Positions 9,275 to 18,681 of a stretch of 64,000 nucleotides of DNA are shown one piece after another; within the stretch, counting starts at the first letter, position 1; every line of letters begins with the position of its first letter. The position numbers and the translations under genes were made by a program. The DNA comes from Thalassospira profundimaris (lineage in GTDB: Bacteria > Pseudomonadota > Alphaproteobacteria > Rhodospirillales > Thalassospiraceae), in contig NZ_JPWH01000001.1 in NCBI RefSeq assembly GCF_003326755.1, forward strand, positions 490,227 to 554,226, read 5' to 3'. Below the pieces are notes generated by a model. It searched no databases and was not told the DNA's origin. It saw nothing but the letters and a program-made list of their open reading frames with translations.

Positions 9275-10894
9275 ATGCTGCCCGCAGCAACAGATGGTTA
9301 TAGTGGCTTATGCCGGGATTTTTCGTGGGATATTCCCGAGTTCTACAATATCGGCGTTGATGCCTGTGACAAATGGGCGGACGACCCGGCGCGGCTGGCG
9401 CTGATCCATCGCCGTGCCGATGGCACAAGACGGGATTATACCTTTGCCCAGATGCGCCGCCTGTCCAATCGTTTCGCAAACGTATTGGCCCGGCATGGGG
9501 TGCGGCGCGGTGATCGGGTGGCAATATTGTTGCCGCAATGCCCCGAAACCGCCATTTCCCACATTGCCACCTATAAGCTCGGCGCGATTGCCGTGCCGCT
9601 ATTTACCCTGTTTGGGGTGGATGCGCTGGAATACCGGCTGGGCAATTGTGCCGCCCGCGCCCTGGTAACAGACCAGGCCGGGGCGCGCAAAATTGCCGAA
9701 ATCCGCGATTTGCTGCCCGCCCTGGAACATGTGTATGTCATTGATGGCAAACCCGATGATTGCCTGGATTTCAAGGCGCTTGGTTACGAAGCCAGCGATG
9801 ACTTCACCCCGGTTGCCACCCGTGCCGATGACCCGGCCCTGATCATTTATACATCGGGCACCACCGGCCAGCCCAAGGGCGCGTTGCATGCCCATCGGGT
9901 TTTGCTGGGGCATTTGCCCGGTGTTGAAATGTCGCATGATCTGTTTCCCCAGCCCGGCGATTTGATGTGGACACCGGCGGACTGGGCCTGGATTGGCGGC
10001 TTGCTGGATGTGTTATTACCGGCCTGGCATCACGGGGTGGCGGTGGTGGCCCACCGGTTTGAAAAATTCAGCGCCGAGAGGGCCTGTGAACTGATCGCCG
10101 AATATGGCGTGCGCAATGCCTTTTTGCCGCCCACCGCCCTTAAAATGATGCGGGCCACCCCGCCCGAACAGCTTGGCGCACATCGTTGCGCTTTGCGCAC
10201 AATCGCCAGTGGCGGCGAAACCCTGGGGGCGGAAATGCTGCATTGGGGGCGCGAGACCTTTGGTTTGACGATCAATGAATTTTACGGCCAGACCGAATGC
10301 AACATGATTGTCAGTTCCGCCCACAGCATCAATGTGACACAGGCAGGCAGCATGGGCTGCGCCGTTCCCGGCCATGATGTTGGCATTATCGATGAAACCG
10401 GGGTCGAAATGGCCCCGGGCCGTGTTGGCATGATTGCGGTGCGCAGCCCGGACCCGGTGATGTTTTTGCATTACTGGCGCAACGAGGACGCAACCAAAGC
10501 CAAATATATTGGCGACTGGCTGGTGACGGGCGATCTGGGCATGAAAGGCGAGGATGGTTTCATTCGCTTTGTCGGGCGCGAGGATGACGTTATCAGTTCG
10601 GCCGGTTATCGCATTGGCCCCGGCGAAATCGAAGATTGCCTGATCGCCCATCCAGCGGTGCGGATGGCCGGTGTGATTGGCAAGGAAGACCCGTTACGCG
10701 GGCAGATCATCAAGGCCTTTCTGGTGCTTGATGACCCGGTGCGAGACCCGGAAAGTCTGACACGGGACCTGTCGGATTTTGTCCGTACCCGGCTGGGTGC
10801 GCATGAATATCCGCGTGAATTTGCCTTTGTCGATACCCTGCCCATGACGGCAACCGGCAAAATCGTCCGGCGCGCCTTGCGCGATATGGCCTGA
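9275..10894 (+). CDS. AMP-forming acyl-CoA synthetase (medium-chain/acetyl type)
   Basis: This 539-residue member of the ANL superfamily activates a carboxylic acid to its acyl-CoA through an acyl-adenylate, in the cytoplasm. Visible motifs are the P-loop YTSGTTGQPKG near residue 190-200, NEFYGQTE near 333, the hinge region TGDLG near 413, GREDDVISSAGYRIGP near 433-448, and the C-terminal catalytic lysine in TATGKIVRRAL near 526. The frame is open back to 9053, overlapping the previous gene. The ATG at 9275 (after AGGGGG) or 9230 is the realistic start; I chose 9275 for its ribosome-binding site and family length. The substrate is not evident from sequence; short or medium acyl chains, or an aryl acid, are possible. 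Confidence 0.88.
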   Translation: MLPAATDGYSGLCRDFSWDIPEFYNIGVDACDKWADDPARLALIHRRADGTRRDYTFAQMRRLSNRFANVLARHGVRRGDRVAILLPQCPETAISHIATYKLGAIAVPLFTLFGVDALEYRLGNCAARALVTDQAGARKIAEIRDLLPALEHVYVIDGKPDDCLDFKALGYEASDDFTPVATRADDPALIIYTSGTTGQPKGALHAHRVLLGHLPGVEMSHDLFPQPGDLMWTPADWAWIGGLLDVLLPAWHHGVAVVAHRFEKFSAERACELIAEYGVRNAFLPPTALKMMRATPPEQLGAHRCALRTIASGGETLGAEMLHWGRETFGLTINEFYGQTECNMIVSSAHSINVTQAGSMGCAVPGHDVGIIDETGVEMAPGRVGMIAVRSPDPVMFLHYWRNEDATKAKYIGDWLVTGDLGMKGEDGFIRFVGREDDVISSAGYRIGPGEIEDCLIAHPAVRMAGVIGKEDPLRGQIIKAFLVLDDPVRDPESLTRDLSDFVRTRLGAHEYPREFAFVDTLPMTATGKIVRRALRDMA

Positions 10895-10913
10895 TTTCTG
10901 GCGCGGCGCTTAT

Positions 10914-10956
10914 CATAAAGGGCAGCGCCGGAAGGATCGCTGCCCTTTATGTTTTT
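10914..10956 (+). terminator. Terminator after the acyl-CoA synthetase
   Basis: A perfect 14-bp stem (CATAAAGGGCAGCG / CGCTGCCCTTTATG) with a 10-base loop is followed by TTTTT on the plus strand, between convergent genes. Confidence 0.92.
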
Positions 10957-10976
10957 ATGTTTTGTTTGTGTATCGA

Positions 10977-13520
10977 TTATTCATTACGCAAAATCGGCGC
11001 CGCCGGGCTGCGTAGGGCATGCCAGGTACCAATAAAACCGGCAGTCAGGGTGGCAATCAGGCCAATCAGGATGGGCCCCAAAATGGTTAGCGGCAGCAGG
11101 GTCCAGCTTGCCCCCATCACCAGGACCAGTACCGCCCAGGCCGCCGCACTGCCAAACAGGGCGGCAATAACGCCGGTAGAAAGGCCCAAAATGCCGTATT
11201 CCAGCGCATAGGCATACAGGATGTTGGCCCACGTTGCCCCCAGGGTTTTAAGCACAACCGCATCATAAATGCGTTTGCGCCGCCCGGCCGCCACGGCCCC
11301 GGCCAGCACCAGCACCCCGGCAATAATCGCAATCGAACTGGTGGCACTCAGGGCAATGCCGATCCCGGCCAGAATGGTGTTGGCGGCCTCCAGGGCCTCG
11401 CGCACGCGAATGGCGGAAACATTGGGGAAATCCTTGCCAATCAGCCGGTCCACCGGTTCTTCCATTCTGGGCGGCATATGGGCCGTGGCAATCAGGCTAT
11501 AGGGGGCCTTGTCGATCAGGCCGGGGGAAAACACCATGGCAAAATTCATGCGCAGGCTTTGCCAGTCCACCTCGCGCAGATTGGCAATTTCGGCGGTGAT
11601 ATCGCGGCCCAAAACATTAACCGTCAGGGTATCGCCCGGCTTCAGGTTAAAGCTGGCGCCAATATCAGCCGTGAGGGATACCAGCGGCTTTTGCGCATTG
11701 TCATAATCACGCGGCCACCATTTCCCTTGCGTAATTACCGTGCCTTCCGGCGGGGTTTGGGCAAAGGTCAAGCCCCGGTCGCCCCGTAAAAACCAGCGAT
11801 CATCACCGGGCGGAATATCATTGGCATTTATGCCGTTTAGCGCCACAACCCGGCCGCGCAACATCGGGGTTTGTTCGACATTGCCAACATCGGGCTGCTT
11901 GGTCAGCTCGGCACGGAAATCATCCATCTGGTCGGGGCGAATATCGAGAAAGAAAAAGGCTGGGGCGGAATCCGGCAGGCGGTCCTCGATCTCGTGGTTC
12001 AAATTGCCTTCAATGCTGGCAATTGTGACGAGCAGCGTTAAGCCCAGCCCCAGCGACAGCGTCACCGCCACCGTCGAGGTGCCCGGCCGGTGCAGGTTTG
12101 CCAGGGCAAGGCGGGTAAAGGCATTGCGGCCTTTGGTCAACCGTTTTGAAACCGATATGACAATACGCCCGGCCAGGACAAAAATGGCGATGGCGGCAAT
12201 GGATGCCCCGATAAAGCCCAGGGCAATGGCGGTGTCTGTTGCACTTGCCACCGTCAGGATCAACAGCAAAGCCAGCGGAATGGCCAGCAGGGGCGCATCC
12301 TTGCGCCGAACGCCCACGCCATTTAACCCCGCCCCGGATCGAAACAGCCGTGCCGCCGGAATTTCGCGGGCGCGCAGCAGCGATGGCAGGGCAAAGACCA
12401 GGGTGGTGAGAATACCAAAGGCCGTGGCAATCATCAGCGAGGGCAGGGCCGGGGCCGCCGTGACCGCGATGGGCAGTTTATCGGCCAGAATGGGGGCAAC
12501 CAGCATGGGAGCCAGCGCGCCGATGATCAGGCCAATGACAATGCCCAAAAGGGCAATGACAAGGATTTGCAGGAAATAGATGCGCAAAACCAGCCCGTGT
12601 GTCGCCCCAATGGATTTTAGGGTGGCGATAACGGATGTTTTGCTTTCGACATGGCTGCGCACGGCATTGGCAACACCAATGCCCCCCACCAGTAGCGCCG
12701 ACAGTCCGACCAGGGTTAAAAACAGGGTGAGGCGTTCCACAAAACGTTTCAGGCCGGGGCTGGCATTGTTGGTATCGCGCACGCGCCAGCCTTCATTGGC
12801 AAACTGTTTATCAAGGCGGTCGCGAAAGGCCTGAATGCTGTCATTATTTTTCAGATCGATCAGATAATGATAATGTACCAGACTGCCCGGCACGATCAGC
12901 CCGGTATCGGCCAGGGCGGGCAGGGATACCATCAGGCGCGGCCCGAAATTCAAAAAGCCAATCGCCTTGTCCGGTTCCTTGGCAATCACGCCGCGAATTT
13001 GAATATCAATATCGCCCAGTCGAACATGATCGCCGACCTTTATGTTCAGGCGTTCAAGCAAGCCTGCCTCGGCAACACCGCCCCAAACGCCATCTTTTTT
13101 TGCCAGAATGCCCACAAATGGAACATTGTTTTGCAACTGTATCTGTCCAAAAAGCGGGTATTGGTCGTCAACCGCCTTCAGTTCAACCAGGCGGCGCTGG
13201 TCCTTGCCATAGGCGGTGGCGCGCAGGGTGGCAATTTGCCCCACCCGGTCGGCATTATCCTTAAACCAGCTTTGCTGCCCGGGGCTGGCGGGCATATTAA
13301 CCTGCTGGATTTCAATATCCCCGCCCAAAAGGGCACGGCCATCGCGCTCCAGCGCGCCCAAAACCGATTGCGAAACGTTTCCGACAGCGGCAATGGTGCC
13401 AACGCCCAGCGCCAGACAGGCCAGAAAAATCCAGAAACCGCGCAAACCGCCGCGTAATTCACGCCGCGCCACGCGCCAGGCCATCGCCCATTGGTTGGGG
13501 TGTGATGCATTTGGCGTCAT
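10977..13520 (-). CDS. ybbP: FtsX/MacB-type ABC transporter permease (YbbP-like)
   Basis: An 847-residue permease with the double FtsX layout: an N-terminal membrane segment (residues about 25-45), a large periplasmic domain (about 50-260), a four-segment FtsX core (about 265-430), a second hydrophobic pair, a second periplasmic domain, and a final FtsX core (about 720-835). It overlaps the upstream ATPase gene by 4 bases (ATGA), so the two are translationally coupled. In E. coli ybbAP sits divergent from tesA, as here. The family acts as an exporter or mechanotransmission ABC system for lipophilic or cell-envelope substrates; the actual substrate is unknown. Confidence 0.9.
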   Translation of the reverse strand: MTPNASHPNQWAMAWRVARRELRGGLRGFWIFLACLALGVGTIAAVGNVSQSVLGALERDGRALLGGDIEIQQVNMPASPGQQSWFKDNADRVGQIATLRATAYGKDQRRLVELKAVDDQYPLFGQIQLQNNVPFVGILAKKDGVWGGVAEAGLLERLNIKVGDHVRLGDIDIQIRGVIAKEPDKAIGFLNFGPRLMVSLPALADTGLIVPGSLVHYHYLIDLKNNDSIQAFRDRLDKQFANEGWRVRDTNNASPGLKRFVERLTLFLTLVGLSALLVGGIGVANAVRSHVESKTSVIATLKSIGATHGLVLRIYFLQILVIALLGIVIGLIIGALAPMLVAPILADKLPIAVTAAPALPSLMIATAFGILTTLVFALPSLLRAREIPAARLFRSGAGLNGVGVRRKDAPLLAIPLALLLILTVASATDTAIALGFIGASIAAIAIFVLAGRIVISVSKRLTKGRNAFTRLALANLHRPGTSTVAVTLSLGLGLTLLVTIASIEGNLNHEIEDRLPDSAPAFFFLDIRPDQMDDFRAELTKQPDVGNVEQTPMLRGRVVALNGINANDIPPGDDRWFLRGDRGLTFAQTPPEGTVITQGKWWPRDYDNAQKPLVSLTADIGASFNLKPGDTLTVNVLGRDITAEIANLREVDWQSLRMNFAMVFSPGLIDKAPYSLIATAHMPPRMEEPVDRLIGKDFPNVSAIRVREALEAANTILAGIGIALSATSSIAIIAGVLVLAGAVAAGRRKRIYDAVVLKTLGATWANILYAYALEYGILGLSTGVIAALFGSAAAWAVLVLVMGASWTLLPLTILGPILIGLIATLTAGFIGTWHALRSPAAPILRNE

Positions 13521-14278
13521 TGGGCTGATTCCCCGGTCGAAACAATCACGCCGTCGCGCATGGTGACAGAACGGTCACAGCGCGATGCCAGGCCTTCATC
13601 ATGGGTGATCAAAAGCAGGGTTGATCCGCGCTTGGCGGCCAGATCAAACAGCAATTGAATAATCGTTTCGCCTGTGTTCCCGTCCAGGTTGCCGGTCGGT
13701 TCGTCGGCCAAAAGCAGTTCCGGGTCGGTCGCCAGCGCACGGGCCAGGGCAACGCGCTGTTGCTCCCCACCACTAAGCTGGCCGGGATAATGGTCCATCC
13801 GGTGGCCCAGGCCCACGGCGGTCAGTTCTTCGCGGGCCCGCTCAAAGGCATCGCCGCGCCCGGCAAATTCCATGGGCAGGGCAACGTTCTCAAGCGCACT
13901 CATGGAGGGCACCAGATGAAAATCCTGAAAAACAATGCCGACATGATGACGGCGAAACAGGGCCAGGCCATCCTCGCTTAGCTTGCGCAAATTTTGCCCG
14001 CAAATTTCAAGGGTGCCTTCCTGGGCCTGTTCCAGCCCGGCAATCACCATCAAAAGCGATGTTTTGCCGGAGCCCGATGGCCCAATCAGGCTGACACGTT
14101 CGCCTGCGCGAATGGAAAGATCGATGTTTTTAAGAATATCCACCGTGCCTGCCGGCCCTTTTAAACTCAGCTTCAGTCCCTTGACGTTAACAGGAAGCTG
14201 TACCGACGCCGATCTGGTATCAGATTGCAGGGGACCGTCGGTCGATGACAAAGAGGGGGCAGAGGCAGAATCACGCAT
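13517..14278 (-). CDS. ybbA: ABC transporter ATP-binding protein (YbbA/LolD-like)
   Basis: A 253-residue nucleotide-binding subunit that powers the YbbP permease. Walker [10 protein letters not shown] is at about residues 66-74, signature LSGGEQQR at 168-175, Walker B LLLADEP at 188-194, and the H-loop His lies in LLLITHDEG. The frame opens at a TTG at 14353, but the ATG at 14278 removes an unconserved leader and is preferred. A low-complexity Ser/Asp stretch precedes the ABC core. Its ATGA overlap with the permease and its divergence from the tesA-like gene identify the pair as YbbAP rather than LolCDE. Confidence 0.92.
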   Translation of the reverse strand: MRDSASAPSLSSTDGPLQSDTRSASVQLPVNVKGLKLSLKGPAGTVDILKNIDLSIRAGERVSLIGPSGSGKTSLLMVIAGLEQAQEGTLEICGQNLRKLSEDGLALFRRHHVGIVFQDFHLVPSMSALENVALPMEFAGRGDAFERAREELTAVGLGHRMDHYPGQLSGGEQQRVALARALATDPELLLADEPTGNLDGNTGETIIQLLFDLAAKRGSTLLLITHDEGLASRCDRSVTMRDGVIVSTGESAQ

Positions 14279-14421
14279 GAAAATTCCAGTCCGGTTGCGC
14301 CAAAGCAGCAGGTTTGGCAGGTGACAGGGACAAAAGGCCCTTGCGTCGATCAAAATCCGTGCAAACTATTGACTAAACGTTTGCCAAGCCGGTATCGCGC
14401 CAGCATAACAAGAGGAAGCCG

Positions 14422-15180
14422 ATGAATACCCGCAGAAATGTCTCAATCCTGCCACAGGGGCAAGGCCCTGCTGTTAACAGTTTCACTATTTGGGGGCGGG
14501 TTGATCATTTTTTGGGCAACATTGCACGACAATTCCGGATCGGCTTTGCCCTTCTGGCAATCGTTTCGGTTTGTATCTTTTTTCATCCGGCAGTTGCGCA
14601 ATCGTCTGGCAAGGCCGGTGCACAACCAGCGACCCCGACCATTGTTTTGTTTGGTGACAGTTTGATTGCCGGTTATGGCCTGCCCGAACAGGATGGATTT
14701 GCCCCCAATCTGGCGGCGTCCCTGAAAAAAGCCGGGGTTGACGCGCGTGTGATCAATAGTGGCGTTTCCGGCGACACCACGGCGGCGGGGCTGGCACGGC
14801 TGGATTGGGCTATGGTCGATAAACCGGATCTGGTTGTGCTGGAACTGGGGGCAAACGATGCCCTGCGCGGGGTGGAACCGGCGCAAACCCGCAAAAATCT
14901 GGAAACAATCATTCAAAAACTCCAGGCGCAAAAAACGGCAATTTTGCTGGTCGGCATGATGGCACCGCCCAATATGGGCAAGGAATATGGCCGCGAATTT
15001 AATGCCATTTATCCGGAGCTCTCAGAAAAATACGATGTGCCGCTTTATCCGTTTTTCCTGGACGGGGTTGCCGCCAACCCGTCCCTGAACCAGCAGGACG
15101 GCATGCACCCCAATGCCAAGGGGGTGGATGTGATTGTGGAAAAAATCACCCCGGCAATTTTGGATGCACTGCCCCAATAA
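14422..15180 (+). CDS. tesA: TesA-like SGNH/GDSL esterase (arylesterase / acyl-CoA thioesterase I)
   Basis: A 252-residue exported hydrolase. After a basic N-terminus and a hydrophobic segment (IGFALLAIVSVCIFF, residues about 40-55) it shows the SGNH blocks: FGDSLIAGYGL with the nucleophilic Ser (about residue 80), GVSGDTTAAGL with the oxyanion Gly, LGANDALRG with the Asn, and DGMHPNAKG with the catalytic Asp-His pair. The family hydrolyses acyl-CoA thioesters, lysophospholipids and aryl esters in the periplasm. AGAGGAAGCCG precedes the ATG. The neighbourhood with ybbA-ybbP in divergent orientation is conserved with E. coli. The N-terminal leader is longer than usual, so an internal start is possible. 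Confidence 0.9.
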   Translation: MNTRRNVSILPQGQGPAVNSFTIWGRVDHFLGNIARQFRIGFALLAIVSVCIFFHPAVAQSSGKAGAQPATPTIVLFGDSLIAGYGLPEQDGFAPNLAASLKKAGVDARVINSGVSGDTTAAGLARLDWAMVDKPDLVVLELGANDALRGVEPAQTRKNLETIIQKLQAQKTAILLVGMMAPPNMGKEYGREFNAIYPELSEKYDVPLYPFFLDGVAANPSLNQQDGMHPNAKGVDVIVEKITPAILDALPQ

Positions 15181-16443
15181 GGTGCAGAAATTAAACGATA
15201 TTTTTATCTGGTGTGTCGGTTTTGCATCCGCATTGCGTCCGGTTTTGGTCCCCGTCGCATGATTGCATGATCCCGGGCGCTGTTGCCGCTGGCAGGGTTT
15301 GTGCTGTGGTTTTGGGCCGGGGCGGATGCAGATCGGGCTTACACCCGGTATCAGGCCGGGCAGCGACCAAAGGCCCCGAACGGCCGATGACAGGGCAATT
15401 GCGCAATCACATCGCTTGGTTTCCCGTAACGGTATGTTTTAAATAGGATAATTTCAGAATTTTGCCGCAAGGGATGGCATGTTTGCCATTTTGCAATGGG
15501 AAAAGGTGTGTGGAGGTCGATATTTTCAAGCCAAAAACGCATGGCTTGGGGGTGGGGCCAGACAGAAAATGACGCCGGTTTAAAGGCTTATCTGCGAAAT
15601 TGGATATGAAGCCATGTTTCAAGAGGGTGGAAGGGGAAAATTTTTGTTCTATAGCGGATGAAAAACTGCAAATGTAGATAGATTTCATAACGGTATCGCA
15701 ATATTTATATTGTAATTATTGAATATAATGTGCCACAAGTGAGGTTTCTCTACTTTCATTTTTGATATCAATGAGTTAAATGATAAAAATCAAAGATTAA
15801 ATTGTTGAAAATTTAAAAAAAACGGGCAAAAAAATTCAAATTTTGCCTTGAAATCAGGCGTGTTAATACCTTGTTTACTTTCTCCCGTTTGCAGGCCTGT
15901 CGTGCCTTAACTGCATTTGTAGATTTTGGCTTTTGCGCCTTCCGGTTTGCCGGTATTGGTCGGCAAATTTTCCAAAAATTGACCACAAACCGAAACAAAA
16001 TTTCATTCTGATGCAGCCATCCGCACCCCGTGACAGGATCGGTTTTAAGTTTCATATAACCTATTGAATATAAAAGATAAAAATAAAAAAATGTCAGGCC
16101 TTCAGGGGTGTTTCAGGTGGAGTTGCATGGCTTGAGCAGGCCGCGTTAACTTTTTGTTATGCGTTTGCAGAATGCAGGAAAATTGGACGTGATTTCAAAA
16201 ATAAGCGTTTTATTTCAATAACTTGTATTGTATCAGTCGAATAATTTCACGTAAATTTTCGTGTAAAACAAAATCGATTGGTCAAAATTTGACTCGGAAA
16301 CGATTCGATTTTGTCAACTTTTGTAGTTGCGCTGCCAAACACCTTCTCCTAAACTTTCGCCCGGACGCGCACCGGGCGTGGACGGGCCGATTGGGCCGCG
16401 CGCAGCCGTCATTTTTTCCGGGTTTCAGGATCTAAGGGGCCTT
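15181..16443. other. 1.26 kb AT-rich region without a convincing gene
   Basis: No ORF here has a good start, ribosome-binding site and normal composition; the 70-93 codon frames on either strand look accidental. From about 15600 to 16320 the sequence is much richer in A/T than the flanking genes, with many TTTT/AAAA runs, a texture expected of a long promoter region, an untranslated transcript or decayed foreign DNA. At 16268-16314 there is a nested inverted repeat (listed separately). Confidence 0.6.
16268..16314. promoter_or_regulatory. Nested inverted repeat upstream of the J-domain gene
   Basis: Outer 10-bp arms ACAAAATCGA (16268-16277) and TCGATTTTGT (16305-16314) enclose a second palindrome, GTCAAAATTTGAC (16281-16293). 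It lies about 130 bases upstream of the J-domain gene start. It could be a regulator-binding site or an RNA hairpin; no T-tract follows, so a terminator is unlikely. Confidence 0.4.
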
Positions 16444-17145
16444 ATGGCGTCGCAAACCGTCAAACAGTCTTATACCATTCCCTGTGCCAGCGTTTTTCGT
16501 GATGCGGTGTTGGATCTCGCCAGCCGCCGCGAGGTCAATGCCGCCGATCTGGCGCGTTCTGTCATGCTGATCGTCCCCCAGGATGTGATTGAGTCTTACG
16601 ATGATCCCGGCGATCCGCCGCCGGGCGACCGTGAAACCATTGTGTTGAAATCCGGCCCGGCCGAAGGGCGCCCGTGGCGCCGTAAACCGCGATTACAGCT
16701 TCGGCTGCCGTCGGGCTATAGCATTGCAACAGTGCGCAAGGCCCTGAAAATGGCGCTGGATTTTGAAGGCGGCGATGTGCGCATTCGGGTGGACCGGGCC
16801 GATATTGTTGCAGCCGAAAAACGCGCCCTGCAGGAAATTGCCGATCTGAAAAAGCGCATTGCCCAACCCCCCGCCGAATTGATCCAGTCGCGCGAGGAAG
16901 TCGAAAGGCTGCGCCAGATTGTCCATAACCTGGCCTTTGATCCGCTGGATCGTGGGGTGAGTACCTATAACGATGCCCTGCATGTCATGGGTTTTGCCCC
17001 GGGTGCGCGACCGGACCTCAAGGCCATTCGCAGCAAATATCGGGTGCTGGCGGCCATTCACCATCCCGATAGCAATTATGGCTCCCATCAGCGCATGACA
17101 CAGTTAAATGCCGCAATGGAACTGCTGCGCCGCCATGTCGGGTAA
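16444..17145 (+). CDS. J-domain (DnaJ-like) protein with unusual N-terminus
   Basis: A 233-residue protein. The last 70 residues form a J-domain: YNDALHVMGF, then SKYRVLAAIHHPDSN with the HPD tripeptide that stimulates DnaK ATPase, then MTQLNAAMELLRRH. The first 90 residues include RSVMLIVPQDVIESYDDPGDPPPGD and a basic patch (RPWRRKPRLQLRLPSGY); the middle is a predicted coiled-coil (ALQEIADLKKRIAQPPAEL...SREEVERLRQIV). The ATG at 16444 is preceded by AAGGGG; the frame is open upstream to 16327 but that part lies in the AT-rich gap. It probably acts as a specialised co-chaperone; its client is unknown. Confidence 0.8.
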   Translation: MASQTVKQSYTIPCASVFRDAVLDLASRREVNAADLARSVMLIVPQDVIESYDDPGDPPPGDRETIVLKSGPAEGRPWRRKPRLQLRLPSGYSIATVRKALKMALDFEGGDVRIRVDRADIVAAEKRALQEIADLKKRIAQPPAELIQSREEVERLRQIVHNLAFDPLDRGVSTYNDALHVMGFAPGARPDLKAIRSKYRVLAAIHHPDSNYGSHQRMTQLNAAMELLRRHVG

Positions 17146-17389
17146 GGCGGCGTTTTTGCCGATTACAGGACAACGGCCCTTTCTCTGTGGTCGGGGCTTT
17201 TGCCAAAGGAACATCGGGATCATACTGCAAGCTGGTCTGAACCCGGCATAAAGACATATATAATAAGGTATAAAACGATCGCCGGTTTTGGCACGCGTAA
17301 CTTCACGGGTGTCATAAACATGCCGCCAAGTCATGCAATGAAGGGATGACCTTGAAGAGGCAAACAATGGCAGCGTACAGGGGGAAAAG

Positions 17390-18556
17390 ATGACGACAGC
17401 GTTTGTTGCCGCCCATGCCAGTGGCGAACATTGGGCCGCCATTTCGTCAGAACTGGCCGAAAAGCTGGAACGCCAGGGCGATATTCCCGACGGTCTGGCC
17501 TTTTTATATGTTTCCGAACCCCTTGCCACCGATATGGGCAGCATGCTGACATTTTTGCGCTCGCGCCTGGGGGTTGAATTTTGGGTGGGCTCCTCTGGTG
17601 TGGGGGTCTGCGGGCCGGGGCGGGCCTATTTTGGTGTGCCCGCGGCTTCGGTGATGATTGCCCCGCTGGATCCCGACCAGTTCCACATTTTTGACCCCAT
17701 TCGCAGCGAGGGCGACATTGACGATATCTCCCTGCAAGAGGCAATTGCCCGTCTTGAGCCCCTGTTTGGTGTGGTTCACGCCGATCCGGGCGTGCCCGAG
17801 GCCCTGAAGCTTTTGCCCGAACTTGCCCGTGTCGGATCGACCTATCTGGTGGGCGGTGTCGGGGCTGGCGGGGAAAAGGGGGGCACGCAAATTGCCAACC
17901 GGGTGACACATGGGGGCCTGTCTGGTGTGATTTTTGCGGGCGATACGATGGTTCAGGTCGGATTAAGCCAGGCCTGTTCCCCCATTGGCCCGGTCCATCG
18001 CGTGACAGAGGGGCGGGGCGGCATTATCTCGATGATCGATGATAAACCGGCCTATCAGGTTTTTTCCGATGAACTTGCCAGCGATGAAAATGGCTTGTCC
18101 CTCCAGCCAGGCGATGAAACCGGGGCAAATGCCGCAAGCGCACAGGTCGCCACCGGGCGTTACCATGTCGCCTTTATGGTGCCCGGTACCGATACCGGCG
18201 ATTTTGTTGTGCGCAATTTGATGGGGGTGGATCCGCAAAACAACCTGATGGCGGTCAATGACGATGCCCGCCCCGGCGATGCCGTGCGTTTTGTCCGCCG
18301 CGACAGTGCCACCGCCGAGCAGGACTTGCGCCGCATGCTGGCCGATTTGCAGCGCCGACTGCCCTCTCGCCCGCGCGGTGCCATATATTGTAGCTGTGTT
18401 TCCCGGGGGCCGCATCTGTTTGGCACCGAAAACCGCGAAATGATGATCATTCAGGAAGAGCTGGGTGATTTGCCCCTGACCGGCTTTTACGGACATGGTG
18501 AAATCTGTAACGATCGCTTTTACGCCTATACGGGCGTTTTGACGCTTTTCATGTGA
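17390..18556 (+). CDS. FIST-domain protein (FIST_N plus FIST_C)
   Basis: A 388-residue soluble protein. FIST domains are proposed sensory domains that bind small ligands, perhaps amino acids, and are found alone or fused to signalling modules. The N-terminal FIST region contains LGVEFWVGSSGVGVCG and the YFGVPAASVMIAPL strand; the C-terminal part contains ALLFSCVSRG-like chemistry (IYCSCVSRGPHLFG) and the final FYGHGEICN...YTGVLTLF block. AGGGGGAAAAG precedes the ATG. There is no attached output domain, so its partner is unknown. The next gene (tas) starts 125 bases downstream on the same strand; co-transcription is possible. Confidence 0.85.
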   Translation: MTTAFVAAHASGEHWAAISSELAEKLERQGDIPDGLAFLYVSEPLATDMGSMLTFLRSRLGVEFWVGSSGVGVCGPGRAYFGVPAASVMIAPLDPDQFHIFDPIRSEGDIDDISLQEAIARLEPLFGVVHADPGVPEALKLLPELARVGSTYLVGGVGAGGEKGGTQIANRVTHGGLSGVIFAGDTMVQVGLSQACSPIGPVHRVTEGRGGIISMIDDKPAYQVFSDELASDENGLSLQPGDETGANAASAQVATGRYHVAFMVPGTDTGDFVVRNLMGVDPQNNLMAVNDDARPGDAVRFVRRDSATAEQDLRRMLADLQRRLPSRPRGAIYCSCVSRGPHLFGTENREMMIIQEELGDLPLTGFYGHGEICNDRFYAYTGVLTLFM

Positions 18557-18681
18557 CAAGACAGTGGAATATGGCGAAAAAACGTCGCAAGCGGTTTCAT
18601 TGTTTGCGCGGCAGGATATATTTACACTATTTCCAAAATAAAGTGGCCTGTCATCAGGGCCACCAACAGGGGATTTATCGG

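Noticed and set aside
11740-12579. 279-codon plus-strand frame inside the permease region
   Set aside because: Antisense shadow of ybbP, Arg/Ser/Ala-rich with no recognisable domain.
15813-16055. 80-codon minus-strand frame in the AT-rich gap
   Set aside because: No ribosome-binding site and no conserved pattern; Lys/Asn/Phe-rich content is expected from AT-rich noncoding DNA.
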